From: Promethearchaeota archaeon Loki_b31
GTDB taxonomy: Archaea > Asgardarchaeota > Lokiarchaeia > Sigyniarchaeales > SOKP01
DNA: 32,741 nt
Assembly: GCA_005222975.1 (NCBI GenBank)
Contig: NJBI01000004.1
Location: 1 to 32,741 of the forward strand
Reading direction: 5' to 3'
Below the pieces are notes generated by a model that saw only the letters and a program-made list of their open reading frames with translations, made no database searches and was not told the DNA's origin. The position numbers were made by a program, and so were the translations under genes. This document shows, piece by piece, positions 8,400 through 15,909 of the stretch (the stretch's first letter is position 1; each line of letters opens with the position of its first letter).

Positions 8400-8581
8400 A
8401 GCATTATTTAAAATTTTTATTTTTAACCTTTCTAAATTTCTTATAAGAACGCATAAAATGGTGTGTAAACTCATTAATATCATATAACAAATACACATAA
8501 GAATTTGAAAAAATTATTTAATGCAAATAAATTTAATTTATGGAAATAAAAGTTAATTAAATTAAAAAAGGTAAATTGGCA

Positions 8582-8875
8582 ATGAGTGAAGAAGGAGAAG
8601 AAAAGAAGGAAAATATCTTAGATAAACTGAATACCGCATTTATAGATTTCGTTGGCGGGGCTTTTGGAGAAAGTGGTAAAGAATTCATTGAAGAGACTTC
8701 AGAGAAAATTAAAGAATTTTCGAGTGCTTCAATCAAACAATTTATGGAATTTTCTGATACAGTTATTGATAACCTTAAACTCTCAGAAAACGATCAAGTA
8801 ATGAAAATGCGAGATAGTGTTGAGGATCTATTAAAACAATCGGGACTCCTAGAAGAAGACGAAGAAGATTTCTAA
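8582..8875 (+). CDS. Small acidic helical protein of unknown function (97 aa)
   Basis: I do not recognise a family. The protein is highly charged: an acidic and lysine-rich N-terminus (SEEGEEKKENILDKL), a small Gly-rich patch (IDFVGGAFGESG), amphipathic helices through residues 35-85 and an acidic tail ending EEDEEDF. There is no signal peptide or membrane segment. The frame allows TTG at 8576, but ATG at 8582 gives the better start. It stands alone between AT-rich gaps (8400-8581 and 8876-8976). The pattern resembles small archaeal proteins that bind a larger partner, which is only a guess. Confidence 0.65.
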   Translation: MSEEGEEKKENILDKLNTAFIDFVGGAFGESGKEFIEETSEKIKEFSSASIKQFMEFSDTVIDNLKLSENDQVMKMRDSVEDLLKQSGLLEEDEEDF

Positions 8876-8976
8876 CTAAAAATGTTGTATAATTAATATA
8901 TTTACTACTATTTTTCTATTTATTTTTATTTTCAAATATTAATTAGAAAACAAAAGCTCACAACTAAAAAATAAGA

Positions 8977-9219
8977 CTAAAGTACTTTTTTATCCTTTAA
9001 GAACGACTTTATTTCTTCTTTTGTAGCGTTAAACAGTTCAGAGATTACTGTTAAGGATATATCCTCGTCCATTCCTAATTTTGTATAATCTTCAAACAGT
9101 TTTACCCATGTTTCTTTTTGAGTGTACTTTTCTGGATGATCTTTTTGGACATGACTCCAATAAGGATGTTGTAGCTTAATGCCACAATAAGGACAAAAAC
9201 GTGTTTCATTTTCAGGCAT
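8977..9219 (-). CDS. C2H2-type zinc-finger small protein
   Basis: A protein of about 80 residues with one zinc site near the N-terminus: CPYCG, then HPYWSHVQKDHPEK, giving a Cys2-His2 pattern as in small archaeal zinc-finger proteins. The C-terminal half looks like a helical DNA- or protein-binding tail (SLTVISELFNATKEEIKSFLKD), reminiscent of a short helix-turn-helix. It may bind nucleic acid, but no target can be named. ATG 9219 is preferred; GTG 9231 would add four residues. It stands alone, downstream of the next operon on the same strand with a gap of about 160 bp. Confidence 0.65.
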   Translation of the reverse strand: MPENETRFCPYCGIKLQHPYWSHVQKDHPEKYTQKETWVKLFEDYTKLGMDEDISLTVISELFNATKEEIKSFLKDKKVL

Positions 9220-9377
9220 AATTCTAACCACTATCGTATAATGAAATAAAATTTATTTTGAATAATTTTAATAAAATACTATTTGCTTAAAAAATTATCA
9301 ATTTTCAAAATATTAAATGGGAAAAAGCTTACAATTCTTACTTAAAAACAATAAATTCCTAAAAATATGCTCCTCTC

Positions 9378-10595
9378 CTATGATGAAGAATATTTCCCAT
9401 CCCACACAACTTTTCTATAATGATCTGGGTCTGTATCTCCTTCGGTGCTAATAAGTAGAATTCTAGATTCGCTAGATAATTTCATTTTCGATTTAATATC
9501 GCCGTAACTGTTATTTTGAAGTATTTCTGCCAATAAACCTAAACTTACTGCTCCTGATTCTCCTGAAATTATTTGAGGGTCGCTTGGTAGCGGATTACCA
9601 TAAATCCTCATACCCTTAGCGGCAATATCGTCTGAGCATGAAATAAAGACGTCGGAGTAATCTCTTAAAACATCCCAGGCAATTATGCTAGGTTTGCCAC
9701 AAGCAAGTCCTGCCATGATCGTTGATAATTTCCCTTTAACCGAATGCGGATTATTATCACCAATCTTCGCTGATTTATACAAACACGCAGCGTTATGCGG
9801 TTCGATTACAACGGTTATGGGTCTTTCTTTGCCTACTTTAGTCATAAGATATCCTTGAACACCTGCAGCTAAAGAACCAACCCCTGCTTGTAGAAATACG
9901 TGAGTAGGCGTGGAATATCCCTCAATTTTTAGCTGTTCAAAAACCTCGTCAATTAGAGTTGCATAACCCTGCATTATCCATGTTGGAATTTTGGTGTATC
10001 CTTCCCAAGCAGTATCTTGAATTAAAACGCCATTATTTTCAATTGCATAATTCGCAGCTATTTTTACTGTCTCATCGTAATAATCGTCCGTAACGATAAC
10101 TTCGGCGTTTTCATTTTTAATATTATTAACGCGGAACTTGGACGAGCCTTTAGGCATAAATACGATGGCTTTTTGGTCAAGTTCTCTAGCAGCCCACGCA
10201 ACACCTCGCCCGTGGTTTCCATCTGTGGCCGTTACAAATGTTAATTCTCCAATTTTCTTTTTATATTCGGGCGATTTTAAGTCGTCAAATGATAATTCGC
10301 TAATATCAATACCAAATTTAAGACTAAGATAACATCCAATTGCGTACGATCCTCCTAAAACTTTGAACGCATTCAATCCAAACCTATAGGATTCGTCTTT
10401 TACCCAAATTTTATTTATATATAATTTATTAGCTAAACCATCTAACGAACGAAGTGGCGTTGGTTGATATTGAGAGAACTTTTTATGGAAATTTCTGACT
10501 TTTTGGATAGTATCTATAGACATAAAATCGGTAGATGCTTTCTCGATTGATGGACCTCTTGAGCGATAATTGAAAAAAAACCTAATTCCTTTCAT
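9378..10595 (-). CDS. dpaL: 2,3-diaminopropionate ammonia-lyase (PLP enzyme)
   Basis: A PLP enzyme that converts 2,3-diaminopropionate to pyruvate and two ammonia, working on both isomers in Escherichia coli (YgeX). Seen: the PLP lysine Lys78 in RFGLNAFKVLGGSYA (Lys77 in E. coli), the ATDGNHGRGVAWAA block with Asp125 in the place of the catalytic Asp120, the phosphate loop QAGVGSLAAGV, and late blocks MAGLACGKPS and ISGESGAVSLGLL. Length 405 matches the family. It starts 1 bp after the stop of the upstream gene and is the last gene of a three-gene operon with two C_GCAxxG_C_C proteins. Ammonia and pyruvate would feed central metabolism. Confidence 0.88.
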   Translation of the reverse strand: MKGIRFFFNYRSRGPSIEKASTDFMSIDTIQKVRNFHKKFSQYQPTPLRSLDGLANKLYINKIWVKDESYRFGLNAFKVLGGSYAIGCYLSLKFGIDISELSFDDLKSPEYKKKIGELTFVTATDGNHGRGVAWAARELDQKAIVFMPKGSSKFRVNNIKNENAEVIVTDDYYDETVKIAANYAIENNGVLIQDTAWEGYTKIPTWIMQGYATLIDEVFEQLKIEGYSTPTHVFLQAGVGSLAAGVQGYLMTKVGKERPITVVIEPHNAACLYKSAKIGDNNPHSVKGKLSTIMAGLACGKPSIIAWDVLRDYSDVFISCSDDIAAKGMRIYGNPLPSDPQIISGESGAVSLGLLAEILQNNSYGDIKSKMKLSSESRILLISTEGDTDPDHYRKVVWDGKYSSS

Positions 10596-10596
10596 T

Positions 10597-11115
10597 TCAC
10601 CATTTCTTTTTCAATTGTTTTCGCGTTAGCTTTCTCACTTCATCAATCGCCCAAAATATAAATATACAACAAGTTTTTGACCAGATGTTGTTTTGTCTGT
10701 ACTCGATGTATCCATTGGGATCGCTGAAACTTACGCCACATAAATCTGAACAAACAACAGAACCAAGTTCGTTTTCAAATTCCGACGCGAATTTTGCCGC
10801 TTTGAGGTAAGCTATGGGAATTAGATCGTTATCCATCCTTTCCTTACCCCCTAAAATCACTCCAATCGCCGCACAACCCCCAACCATGGTTCCACAAGCG
10901 CCCATCCATCCTTTCTGGGACTTGTAACCGCCAAGTCCACCCGCTAAAGGAATCATCATGTTATTATATACGCCATTGTGGAGACCTAAAATGTCCAAAA
11001 TATTCGTTAGAGTTAATTCAGCACAATTCACACCTTCTTTCATTTTATGTAGTGATTGTTCTAATTCTTTAATTTTTTCATCAAACAAAAGTTTATAATC
11101 TTTCTCAGTCAACAT
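10597..11115 (-). CDS. C_GCAxxG_C_C family putative redox protein (second copy)
   Basis: Belongs to the small cysteine-rich family named after its C_GCAxxG_C_C pattern, thought to be redox active. Cysteines from the chosen start: Cys31 (GVNCAELT), Cys74 (MGACGTMVGGC), Cys81, and Cys122/Cys126 (VVCSDLCG), with two more in KTCCIF. The first motif has only one cysteine where the usual form has two. The frame opens at GTG 11151, overlapping the upstream gene by 20 nt, but GGAGTG just before ATG 11115 points to that start, 16 nt after the upstream stop. Middle gene of the operon, with dpaL 1 bp downstream. Its function is unknown. Confidence 0.78.
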   Translation of the reverse strand: MLTEKDYKLLFDEKIKELEQSLHKMKEGVNCAELTLTNILDILGLHNGVYNNMMIPLAGGLGGYKSQKGWMGACGTMVGGCAAIGVILGGKERMDNDLIPIAYLKAAKFASEFENELGSVVCSDLCGVSFSDPNGYIEYRQNNIWSKTCCIFIFWAIDEVRKLTRKQLKKKW

Positions 11116-11131
11116 AAAACACTCCATTTTA

Positions 11132-11641
11132 TTATTTAGGTTCAAATCCACTTTTTAAAATGATTTTTGTAGCAAGCTTAGCTACATTTCCAACGATAGT
11201 AGAGCAATTATCCATCATACCCGCCTTAAACGCTTCTTTCATTTCATCAGCATTCCATAAATTGAATGTCCTACCCATCGTTTTTTCTTGAACATCGAAA
11301 CAGCGACAAGAACCGTATTGTTTAACGTATTTATCGTGTAATTTTTTAACAAGCGTGTAAGATTTCATGGGTTTATACATATCTTTAAAATCTACCCGAC
11401 CCCTTCCGAAGAGATACCCTATTACCATAGAAGATCCAACAAGCGCTCCACAAGAACCATCGCCTGTTAACCCCAAACCATCGGCTAAACCACTAGCAGC
11501 TCTAAAAACATCTTCGTTCCAGATCCCTAACGATTCAAAAATCGCCGCAACTGCCGTTTGAGCGCACCCAGTACATTCTTGCTCGTACTTTTTCCCCAAC
11601 TCAAATGCTTTATTTAAAATCTCATCTTTCTTATCCTTCAT
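11132..11641 (-). CDS. C_GCAxxG_C_C family putative redox protein (first copy)
   Basis: The first gene of the operon with the second copy and dpaL. It shows the full family pattern: Cys23 and Cys26 in ECTGCAQTA, the GDGSCGALVGS block (Cys64), and Cys112/Cys114 in YGSCRCFDVQ followed by a conserved-looking MGRTFNLW and a late Cys in DNCSTIVG. Length 169 is typical. The family is found in anaerobes and is suspected of metal or redox roles, without a proven activity that I can cite. A GAGTGAT ribosome site lies 5 nt ahead of ATG 11641. Two different copies side by side may form a heteromer, which is inference. Confidence 0.82.
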   Translation of the reverse strand: MKDKKDEILNKAFELGKKYEQECTGCAQTAVAAIFESLGIWNEDVFRAASGLADGLGLTGDGSCGALVGSSMVIGYLFGRGRVDFKDMYKPMKSYTLVKKLHDKYVKQYGSCRCFDVQEKTMGRTFNLWNADEMKEAFKAGMMDNCSTIVGNVAKLATKIILKSGFEPK

Positions 11642-11764
11642 AATGTATCACTCATTTATTGATAATATCATTTAAATAATGATAAATATAAATCTTTAAC
11701 GAATAATAATTGAATTGATTAGATTATTTTCTCTCTTAATTTAAAGTAGTTTTTATTGACTATC

Positions 11765-12571
11765 ATGACTGTCTTTCCTTATAGGTTATTTCACGCGAAG
11801 TTTGATAGGCTCTTGAAGAGGATACCATTAATAGGCAAAATCCTATCGACAATTTTTGGAATTTTTGAGTTATTAATGTTAGAAATTTTCAGATTTCTCG
11901 ATAATAAGTTTAACATCAGCACTATCAATATAGTAAATAGGTACATCTTTAAGAAAAGATGGGGTGGAAAGGTTGTTCCATTGAACATAAACTTTGATGT
12001 TGATATTAAATTTATTCCTTCTCAAGAAATTTTAGAGCTTTTAAGTAGATCTAATGTTGTTGGAATAGGAAATTGTTATTGTAGAGAAACGCAACGAAAA
12101 CATTCAGATGAGCCTAATTGCGACCATCCTATTAAAACTTGTATACATATCGGGTTTGGAAGTTCTTTACAAGAGATTCCCTATAAATCCGAAAATTTGG
12201 AAAAAGTTACAAAGGAAGAAATCAAACAACTTCTAGAAGAATGCGATCAGAGAGGACTTGTCCACCAAATTATATATTTCCCTAATCCCGAATTTTATTA
12301 CGTAGTATGTAATTGTTGTCCGTGTTGCTGTGTAGTTATGAATAAGTTCTTAAAAAGCGGCTCGCCTCAAATGATCAAAAGCGATTTTATAGCTTATAGC
12401 GACCCAAACAAGTGTAATAATTGTGGATTATGTGAACAATGGTGTTACTTTGAAGCAAGAAAACTCCTTAAAGAAAAATTAACATTTTCCCCAGATTTAT
12501 GCTTTGGTTGTGGAGTTTGCGTTTCTAAATGTCCTGAAGAAGCTATTATTTTAAGGAAAAAATCGCAATAA
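11765..12571 (+). CDS. Cysteine-rich double-ferredoxin protein with CNCCPCCC motif
   Basis: A protein of about 268 residues with two C-terminal 4Fe-4S motifs (CNNCGLCEQWC and CFGCGVCVSKCP, each CX2CX2CX3C). Ahead of them is a distinctive cysteine domain: IGNCYCRETQ, NCDHPIKTCIHIGFG, then GLVHQ and CNCCPCCC. This layout occurs in many uncharacterised ferredoxin-domain proteins of anaerobes. The first cluster lacks the usual Pro after the last Cys. The N-terminus (about 20-50) is hydrophobic and helical (LIGKILSTIFGIFELLMLEI) and could touch a membrane or a partner. It probably carries electrons. It is divergent from the redox/dpaL operon. TTG 11756 is an alternative start; a TTAATTTAAA box about 25 bp before ATG 11765 suggests a leaderless message. 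Confidence 0.78.
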   Translation: MTVFPYRLFHAKFDRLLKRIPLIGKILSTIFGIFELLMLEIFRFLDNKFNISTINIVNRYIFKKRWGGKVVPLNINFDVDIKFIPSQEILELLSRSNVVGIGNCYCRETQRKHSDEPNCDHPIKTCIHIGFGSSLQEIPYKSENLEKVTKEEIKQLLEECDQRGLVHQIIYFPNPEFYYVVCNCCPCCCVVMNKFLKSGSPQMIKSDFIAYSDPNKCNNCGLCEQWCYFEARKLLKEKLTFSPDLCFGCGVCVSKCPEEAIILRKKSQ

Positions 12572-12623
12572 GATATTTATCAAAAAACTAATAGTTAATA
12601 ATGGGTAAAGTCTTTTTAAAAGT

Positions 12624-13319
12624 ATGAAATCTGACTTTTCAAACAATTTTGAAATTAAAATTGTATACGACGACATCTGTGCACAACCAGGTTTTTTAAT
12701 GGGGTTTGGTTTTTCAGCCTTAATTTATAATAATCTCTCAAAAACCCACTTATTGTTTGATACGGGAGGTAAAGGGGATATTCTAATTCACAACATAAAC
12801 AAGTTTAATGTTAAAGTTTCAGAAATAAAGAAAGTTATAATTTCCCATAACCACTACGACCATGCTGGAGGTTTAAAAGAAATTTATCAAATTAATCACG
12901 ATATTAAAATTTATGTGCCACTCCGCGATATAAAATCTTTCATAAAGGCTTACCCCGAAGCTCAAGTTCAAGGTATTTCTGAAATGATTGAGGTAGACAA
13001 GAATCTTTTTTCATCTGGTCAATTTGGAAGTAGATTCTTAACGGAACAATCTTTGTTTTTAAAAACAGAAAAAAACGATTTAATAATAATCTCAGGTTGC
13101 GCACATCCAGGTTTAGAAGCATTTATTTTAAAGGGTCAAACGATATCGAACAAAATCAAAGCCGTTATAGGGGGCTTCCATGGATTTCGAGATTTTTCTT
13201 TTCTAGAAGGAATTGAATTCGTAGGAGCTTGCCACTGTACGCAAAAAATAAGGGAAATAAAACAAAGATTTTCTGAACAATTTAAAGATATATGTGTTGG
13301 TGATAGTTATTTATTTTAA
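12624..13319 (+). CDS. MBL-fold metallohydrolase, COG1237-like
   Basis: A metallo-beta-lactamase-fold protein. The metal motif is SHNHYDHAGGL (His75, His77, Asp79, His80), with further ligand candidates in SGCAHPG, GGFHGF and GACHCT. This set matches the branch annotated as dihydropterin/ribofuranosyl-aminobenzene phosphate synthase-like hydrolases (COG1237). In methanogens a member acts in methanopterin synthesis, but most members have no proven role. The N-terminal DDICAQPGFLMGFGFSALI is also typical of this branch. It lies about 50 bp after the ferredoxin gene on the same strand and may be cotranscribed. The last 9 bp overlap the end of the convergent small gene. Confidence 0.82.
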   Translation: MKSDFSNNFEIKIVYDDICAQPGFLMGFGFSALIYNNLSKTHLLFDTGGKGDILIHNINKFNVKVSEIKKVIISHNHYDHAGGLKEIYQINHDIKIYVPLRDIKSFIKAYPEAQVQGISEMIEVDKNLFSSGQFGSRFLTEQSLFLKTEKNDLIIISGCAHPGLEAFILKGQTISNKIKAVIGGFHGFRDFSFLEGIEFVGACHCTQKIREIKQRFSEQFKDICVGDSYLF

Positions 13320-13508
13320 TTCTTTTCGAATCTCTCCATTAGGAAGTAAATTATCGGGATGGATTTCCCCACTCTCTTCTTTCTGATATCTAATACACTT
13401 CTTATTTCCTATTAAACAGTAATCTTCGACCCATTTTTTTTCAAGCATTCCGTGATCTACAAAATATTTAATCGGGCAACATTGATACCATTTACATACT
13501 TTTTTCAA
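13311..13508 (-). CDS. Small four-plus-cysteine protein (CKWYQCCP type)
   Basis: A 65-residue protein with the layout VCKWYQCCPIKYF, then WVEDYCLIGNKKCIRYQ and a tail HPDNLLPNGEI. I recall similar stand-alone proteins in methanogens and sulfate reducers, sometimes carrying a misleading glycosylase name; the cysteines look like a metal or Fe-S site. No function can be stated. The start is TTG 13508 with AGGT about 7 nt upstream; no in-frame ATG is available near the N-terminus. The stop region overlaps the last 9 bp of the convergent MBL gene, so the two 3' ends interlock. Confidence 0.65.
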   Translation of the reverse strand: MKKVCKWYQCCPIKYFVDHGMLEKKWVEDYCLIGNKKCIRYQKEESGEIHPDNLLPNGEIRKELK

Positions 13509-13617
13509 TTGTTTAACCTAAGAATGATTTTGAATTTTTTTGTGTAATAATAAATATGAATATTATTATTAAGTTTATAGATTATAGGGTTTAAACTTCA
13601 AATATATAAGTTAAAAA

Positions 13618-14055
13618 ATGAAAGAACTGTATGAAATCGGATTAGTATTTCGAGGTTTTGTTTTAGTTAGTCACGTGTTTAAAAACATTGAAAAAAAACA
13701 AAACCTTAAGATTATAAATAAAGATTTAAGGGGAGCTTTTATTTCGGCGATTAATCTATTTGCTAAGAATGCGTTTAACAACTTAAGTTTAGAATATTTA
13801 GAGTCTAATAATATTTTATTTATCTTCAAAGCATTTGAAATACAAGCTTCAGATTCTAATCAGAAAGAGTCTATTATTTTGTATAGTTTAATAGATAAAA
13901 AGAAAAAAGATACGGATAAGTTTGTTAAGAAATTTCTACAAAAAATCGAACCTATTTCACTACTCTTTGTTTCTAGATATAGTAATAAAGACTTTTCAGA
14001 AATCAATCAATTTAAACCTTTCCAAAACGAAATCAAAGAATTTACATATACATAA
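13618..14055 (+). CDS. Unknown 145-aa protein, possibly longin-like
   Basis: I do not recognise it with certainty. The N-terminus (ELYEIGLVFRGFVLVSHVFKN) reads as a strand-turn-strand, followed by a helix (DLRGAFISAINLFAKNAF), strands (NNILFIFKAFEI and ESIILYSLIDK), and a long helix (KKKDTDKFVKKFLQKI). This order resembles a longin or profilin-like fold, which is common in Asgard archaea as small-GTPase partners; that link is only an inference from the fold pattern. There is no signal peptide. TATA-like boxes lie at about 13575-13585 and 13602-13609. It is convergent with the beta-propeller gene, whose stop is 8 bp away. Confidence 0.6.
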   Translation: MKELYEIGLVFRGFVLVSHVFKNIEKKQNLKIINKDLRGAFISAINLFAKNAFNNLSLEYLESNNILFIFKAFEIQASDSNQKESIILYSLIDKKKKDTDKFVKKFLQKIEPISLLFVSRYSNKDFSEINQFKPFQNEIKEFTYT

Positions 14056-14062
14056 TACAAAA

Positions 14063-15745
14063 TTAAACATTCCATAAACTCCAGCCTTTAGGTTCTGAAC
14101 GCGAGTACACAATAACGCCTTCCATCCTTAATTTATCGAGTTGTTTTTCCACTACTTCTCTCTCGTATCCTAAAATGACCAAATCGTCGACTAGTTTTGT
14201 TTTGGACCGTATTAATTTCTGTTTTTCTAAATGTGTAATAATTATTGTTCTTATATTCACTTCCATTATAGTCTCTGTTGGAATATTCTTTCCTTTTCCC
14301 TTTATTTTTTGAGGCTCTTTTTTTAAGGCGTCGATTAGCGATCCTCCTTTTTGTGAGGGCATTTCTTGCTCTATCACTACAGGTTTTACTACAGATTTTA
14401 CTTTCTTACCTTTTTTCGCGGGAGTTCCGACCGCACCGCTTAAACCTATCTTATCCTCTGGTAGTGTCCAAACTGAATATGTAATTTTTTCGAAAGAATC
14501 AGATTTTTCTGAGATCATACGTTGGAATTCTTCGACAACGCTATCAGTGAGATATCCTCTCTTCTCTAATTCTTTTGCAATGCCCAATATAATCTTATTA
14601 TCTATTAAATATTTGAAAATGTATTCTCTGATGTTTGTCGGAACTGATTCAAATTTAATGGGTTTTTCCACTTTTGCTTCCGCTTCTGTCGGTTGAAGCT
14701 CTACAATGTTGTTTGGAATTTCAAGTGGTGGTTTTTTACCCCATTCGATATCACAGATGCATCTAATACTTCGATCGTATCCTCCAACTATAATGCGTGT
14801 TAAATCTTCTTTTGGATCCTTCATAGTAGATACGATTTTTATTGAATTTTCTGCTGAAGCCTTCCATTTCAGCTCGAGATCGATCGAATTTAGATTGGTG
14901 TTGTGATATACTCGAAGAGTGCCATCTGCACATCCTACTATAATTTCTTTTGCGTTATCACCGTCAATATCAACTAATTTTAAAGATATAGGACGCCCTT
15001 CTTCAAGAGTTATAGATTTTAACTCATCGCCTTCGCTATTAAATATTATTAATTGAGATGCGTCTGTACCTACTACTATTTCGTTGAAACCGTCATTTTT
15101 TACATCGCCCACTTCAATTGTATTAATTTGAGAGCCTAAGTCTTTTTGCCAAATAATATCTGGTTTGCCTTCTTTAAACTGGATTAATTGGAGCATGCCA
15201 TTTTTAGTGCCAATTAATAATCCGTTAATAGGTTTATTCACATCTAACAATTTTAAATATCCTAATACACAAGCAGTTACCCACGAGTCATAATAAAATA
15301 CATACTTAGGATCAGTAGAATCAATGTTTTCGAATATTTTTAGAGTTTTATCTTCGCTACCGTGAATCAATTCAATATTTTCATTTCTAGTGAAATCACC
15401 TGCTGTGACACATAGGACTTTACCCTTAGATTTATAGTTCATAATCCCTGCTAGTTTATTTATACCCTTTACGAATTTTACTACTAAAAAATTACCGTCT
15501 CCTGCTCCTACTAATACTTCTTGGCAACCGTCTTTAGTAATATCTATCGGGAAAGTAGTTCTTACCCACCCATCAAAAGTAATACTATCGAGAATGTTTA
15601 ATTCTTCGTTCATTAAGTATAAAGTTTTGTCATGGCCTCCAAATACTAAATACGAGTCGTCTCCACATTCAAGAGTTGAACAAGTTAAAACTGCATCAGG
15701 GCATTCAAACATCCAATCTAAGTTAAATTGCTTTTTGACCGACAT
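14063..15745 (-). CDS. Cytosolic beta-propeller protein with C-terminal winged-helix-like region
   Basis: The first 330 residues hold repeats of propeller blades with FG-GAP/WD-like strands: YLVFGGHDKTLYLMN, EVLVGAGDGNFLVV, ELIHGSEDKTLKIF, GLLIGTKNGMLQLI, EIVVGTDASQLIIF, EIIVGCADGTLRVY and IIVGGYDRSIRCI, making about seven blades. Residues about 340-560 hold a helical region, a basic Lys/Pro-rich linker, and a C-terminal stretch (IRTIIITHLEKQKLI to VIVYSRSEPKGWSLW) that looks like a winged helix. There is no signal peptide, so it acts inside the cell, probably as a scaffold. A TATA box about 27 bp upstream suggests its own leaderless promoter. It lies beside the DUF11-like gene on the same strand. 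Confidence 0.7.
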   Translation of the reverse strand: MSVKKQFNLDWMFECPDAVLTCSTLECGDDSYLVFGGHDKTLYLMNEELNILDSITFDGWVRTTFPIDITKDGCQEVLVGAGDGNFLVVKFVKGINKLAGIMNYKSKGKVLCVTAGDFTRNENIELIHGSEDKTLKIFENIDSTDPKYVFYYDSWVTACVLGYLKLLDVNKPINGLLIGTKNGMLQLIQFKEGKPDIIWQKDLGSQINTIEVGDVKNDGFNEIVVGTDASQLIIFNSEGDELKSITLEEGRPISLKLVDIDGDNAKEIIVGCADGTLRVYHNTNLNSIDLELKWKASAENSIKIVSTMKDPKEDLTRIIVGGYDRSIRCICDIEWGKKPPLEIPNNIVELQPTEAEAKVEKPIKFESVPTNIREYIFKYLIDNKIILGIAKELEKRGYLTDSVVEEFQRMISEKSDSFEKITYSVWTLPEDKIGLSGAVGTPAKKGKKVKSVVKPVVIEQEMPSQKGGSLIDALKKEPQKIKGKGKNIPTETIMEVNIRTIIITHLEKQKLIRSKTKLVDDLVILGYEREVVEKQLDKLRMEGVIVYSRSEPKGWSLWNV

Positions 15746-15768
15746 GTGTTTATCACTAAATTTTAAAA

Positions 15769-15776
15769 TTTATAAA
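15769..15776 (-). promoter_or_regulatory. TATA box of the beta-propeller gene
   Basis: On the minus strand TTTATAAA is centred about 27 bp before ATG 15745, consistent with a leaderless start. It shows that the propeller gene need not depend on the DUF11-like gene upstream. Confidence 0.45.
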
Positions 15777-15909
15777 TTTTATTCTGTACAAAATCAATAC
15801 ATAATCTATTAGTCTTAAATATAGAAGTTTTTTCTTATATAAGTTTTTTCAATGATTATGAAAATTTAAAAATATAAATATAAAAAAAAATTAATTTTAA
15901 TTTTAATAA

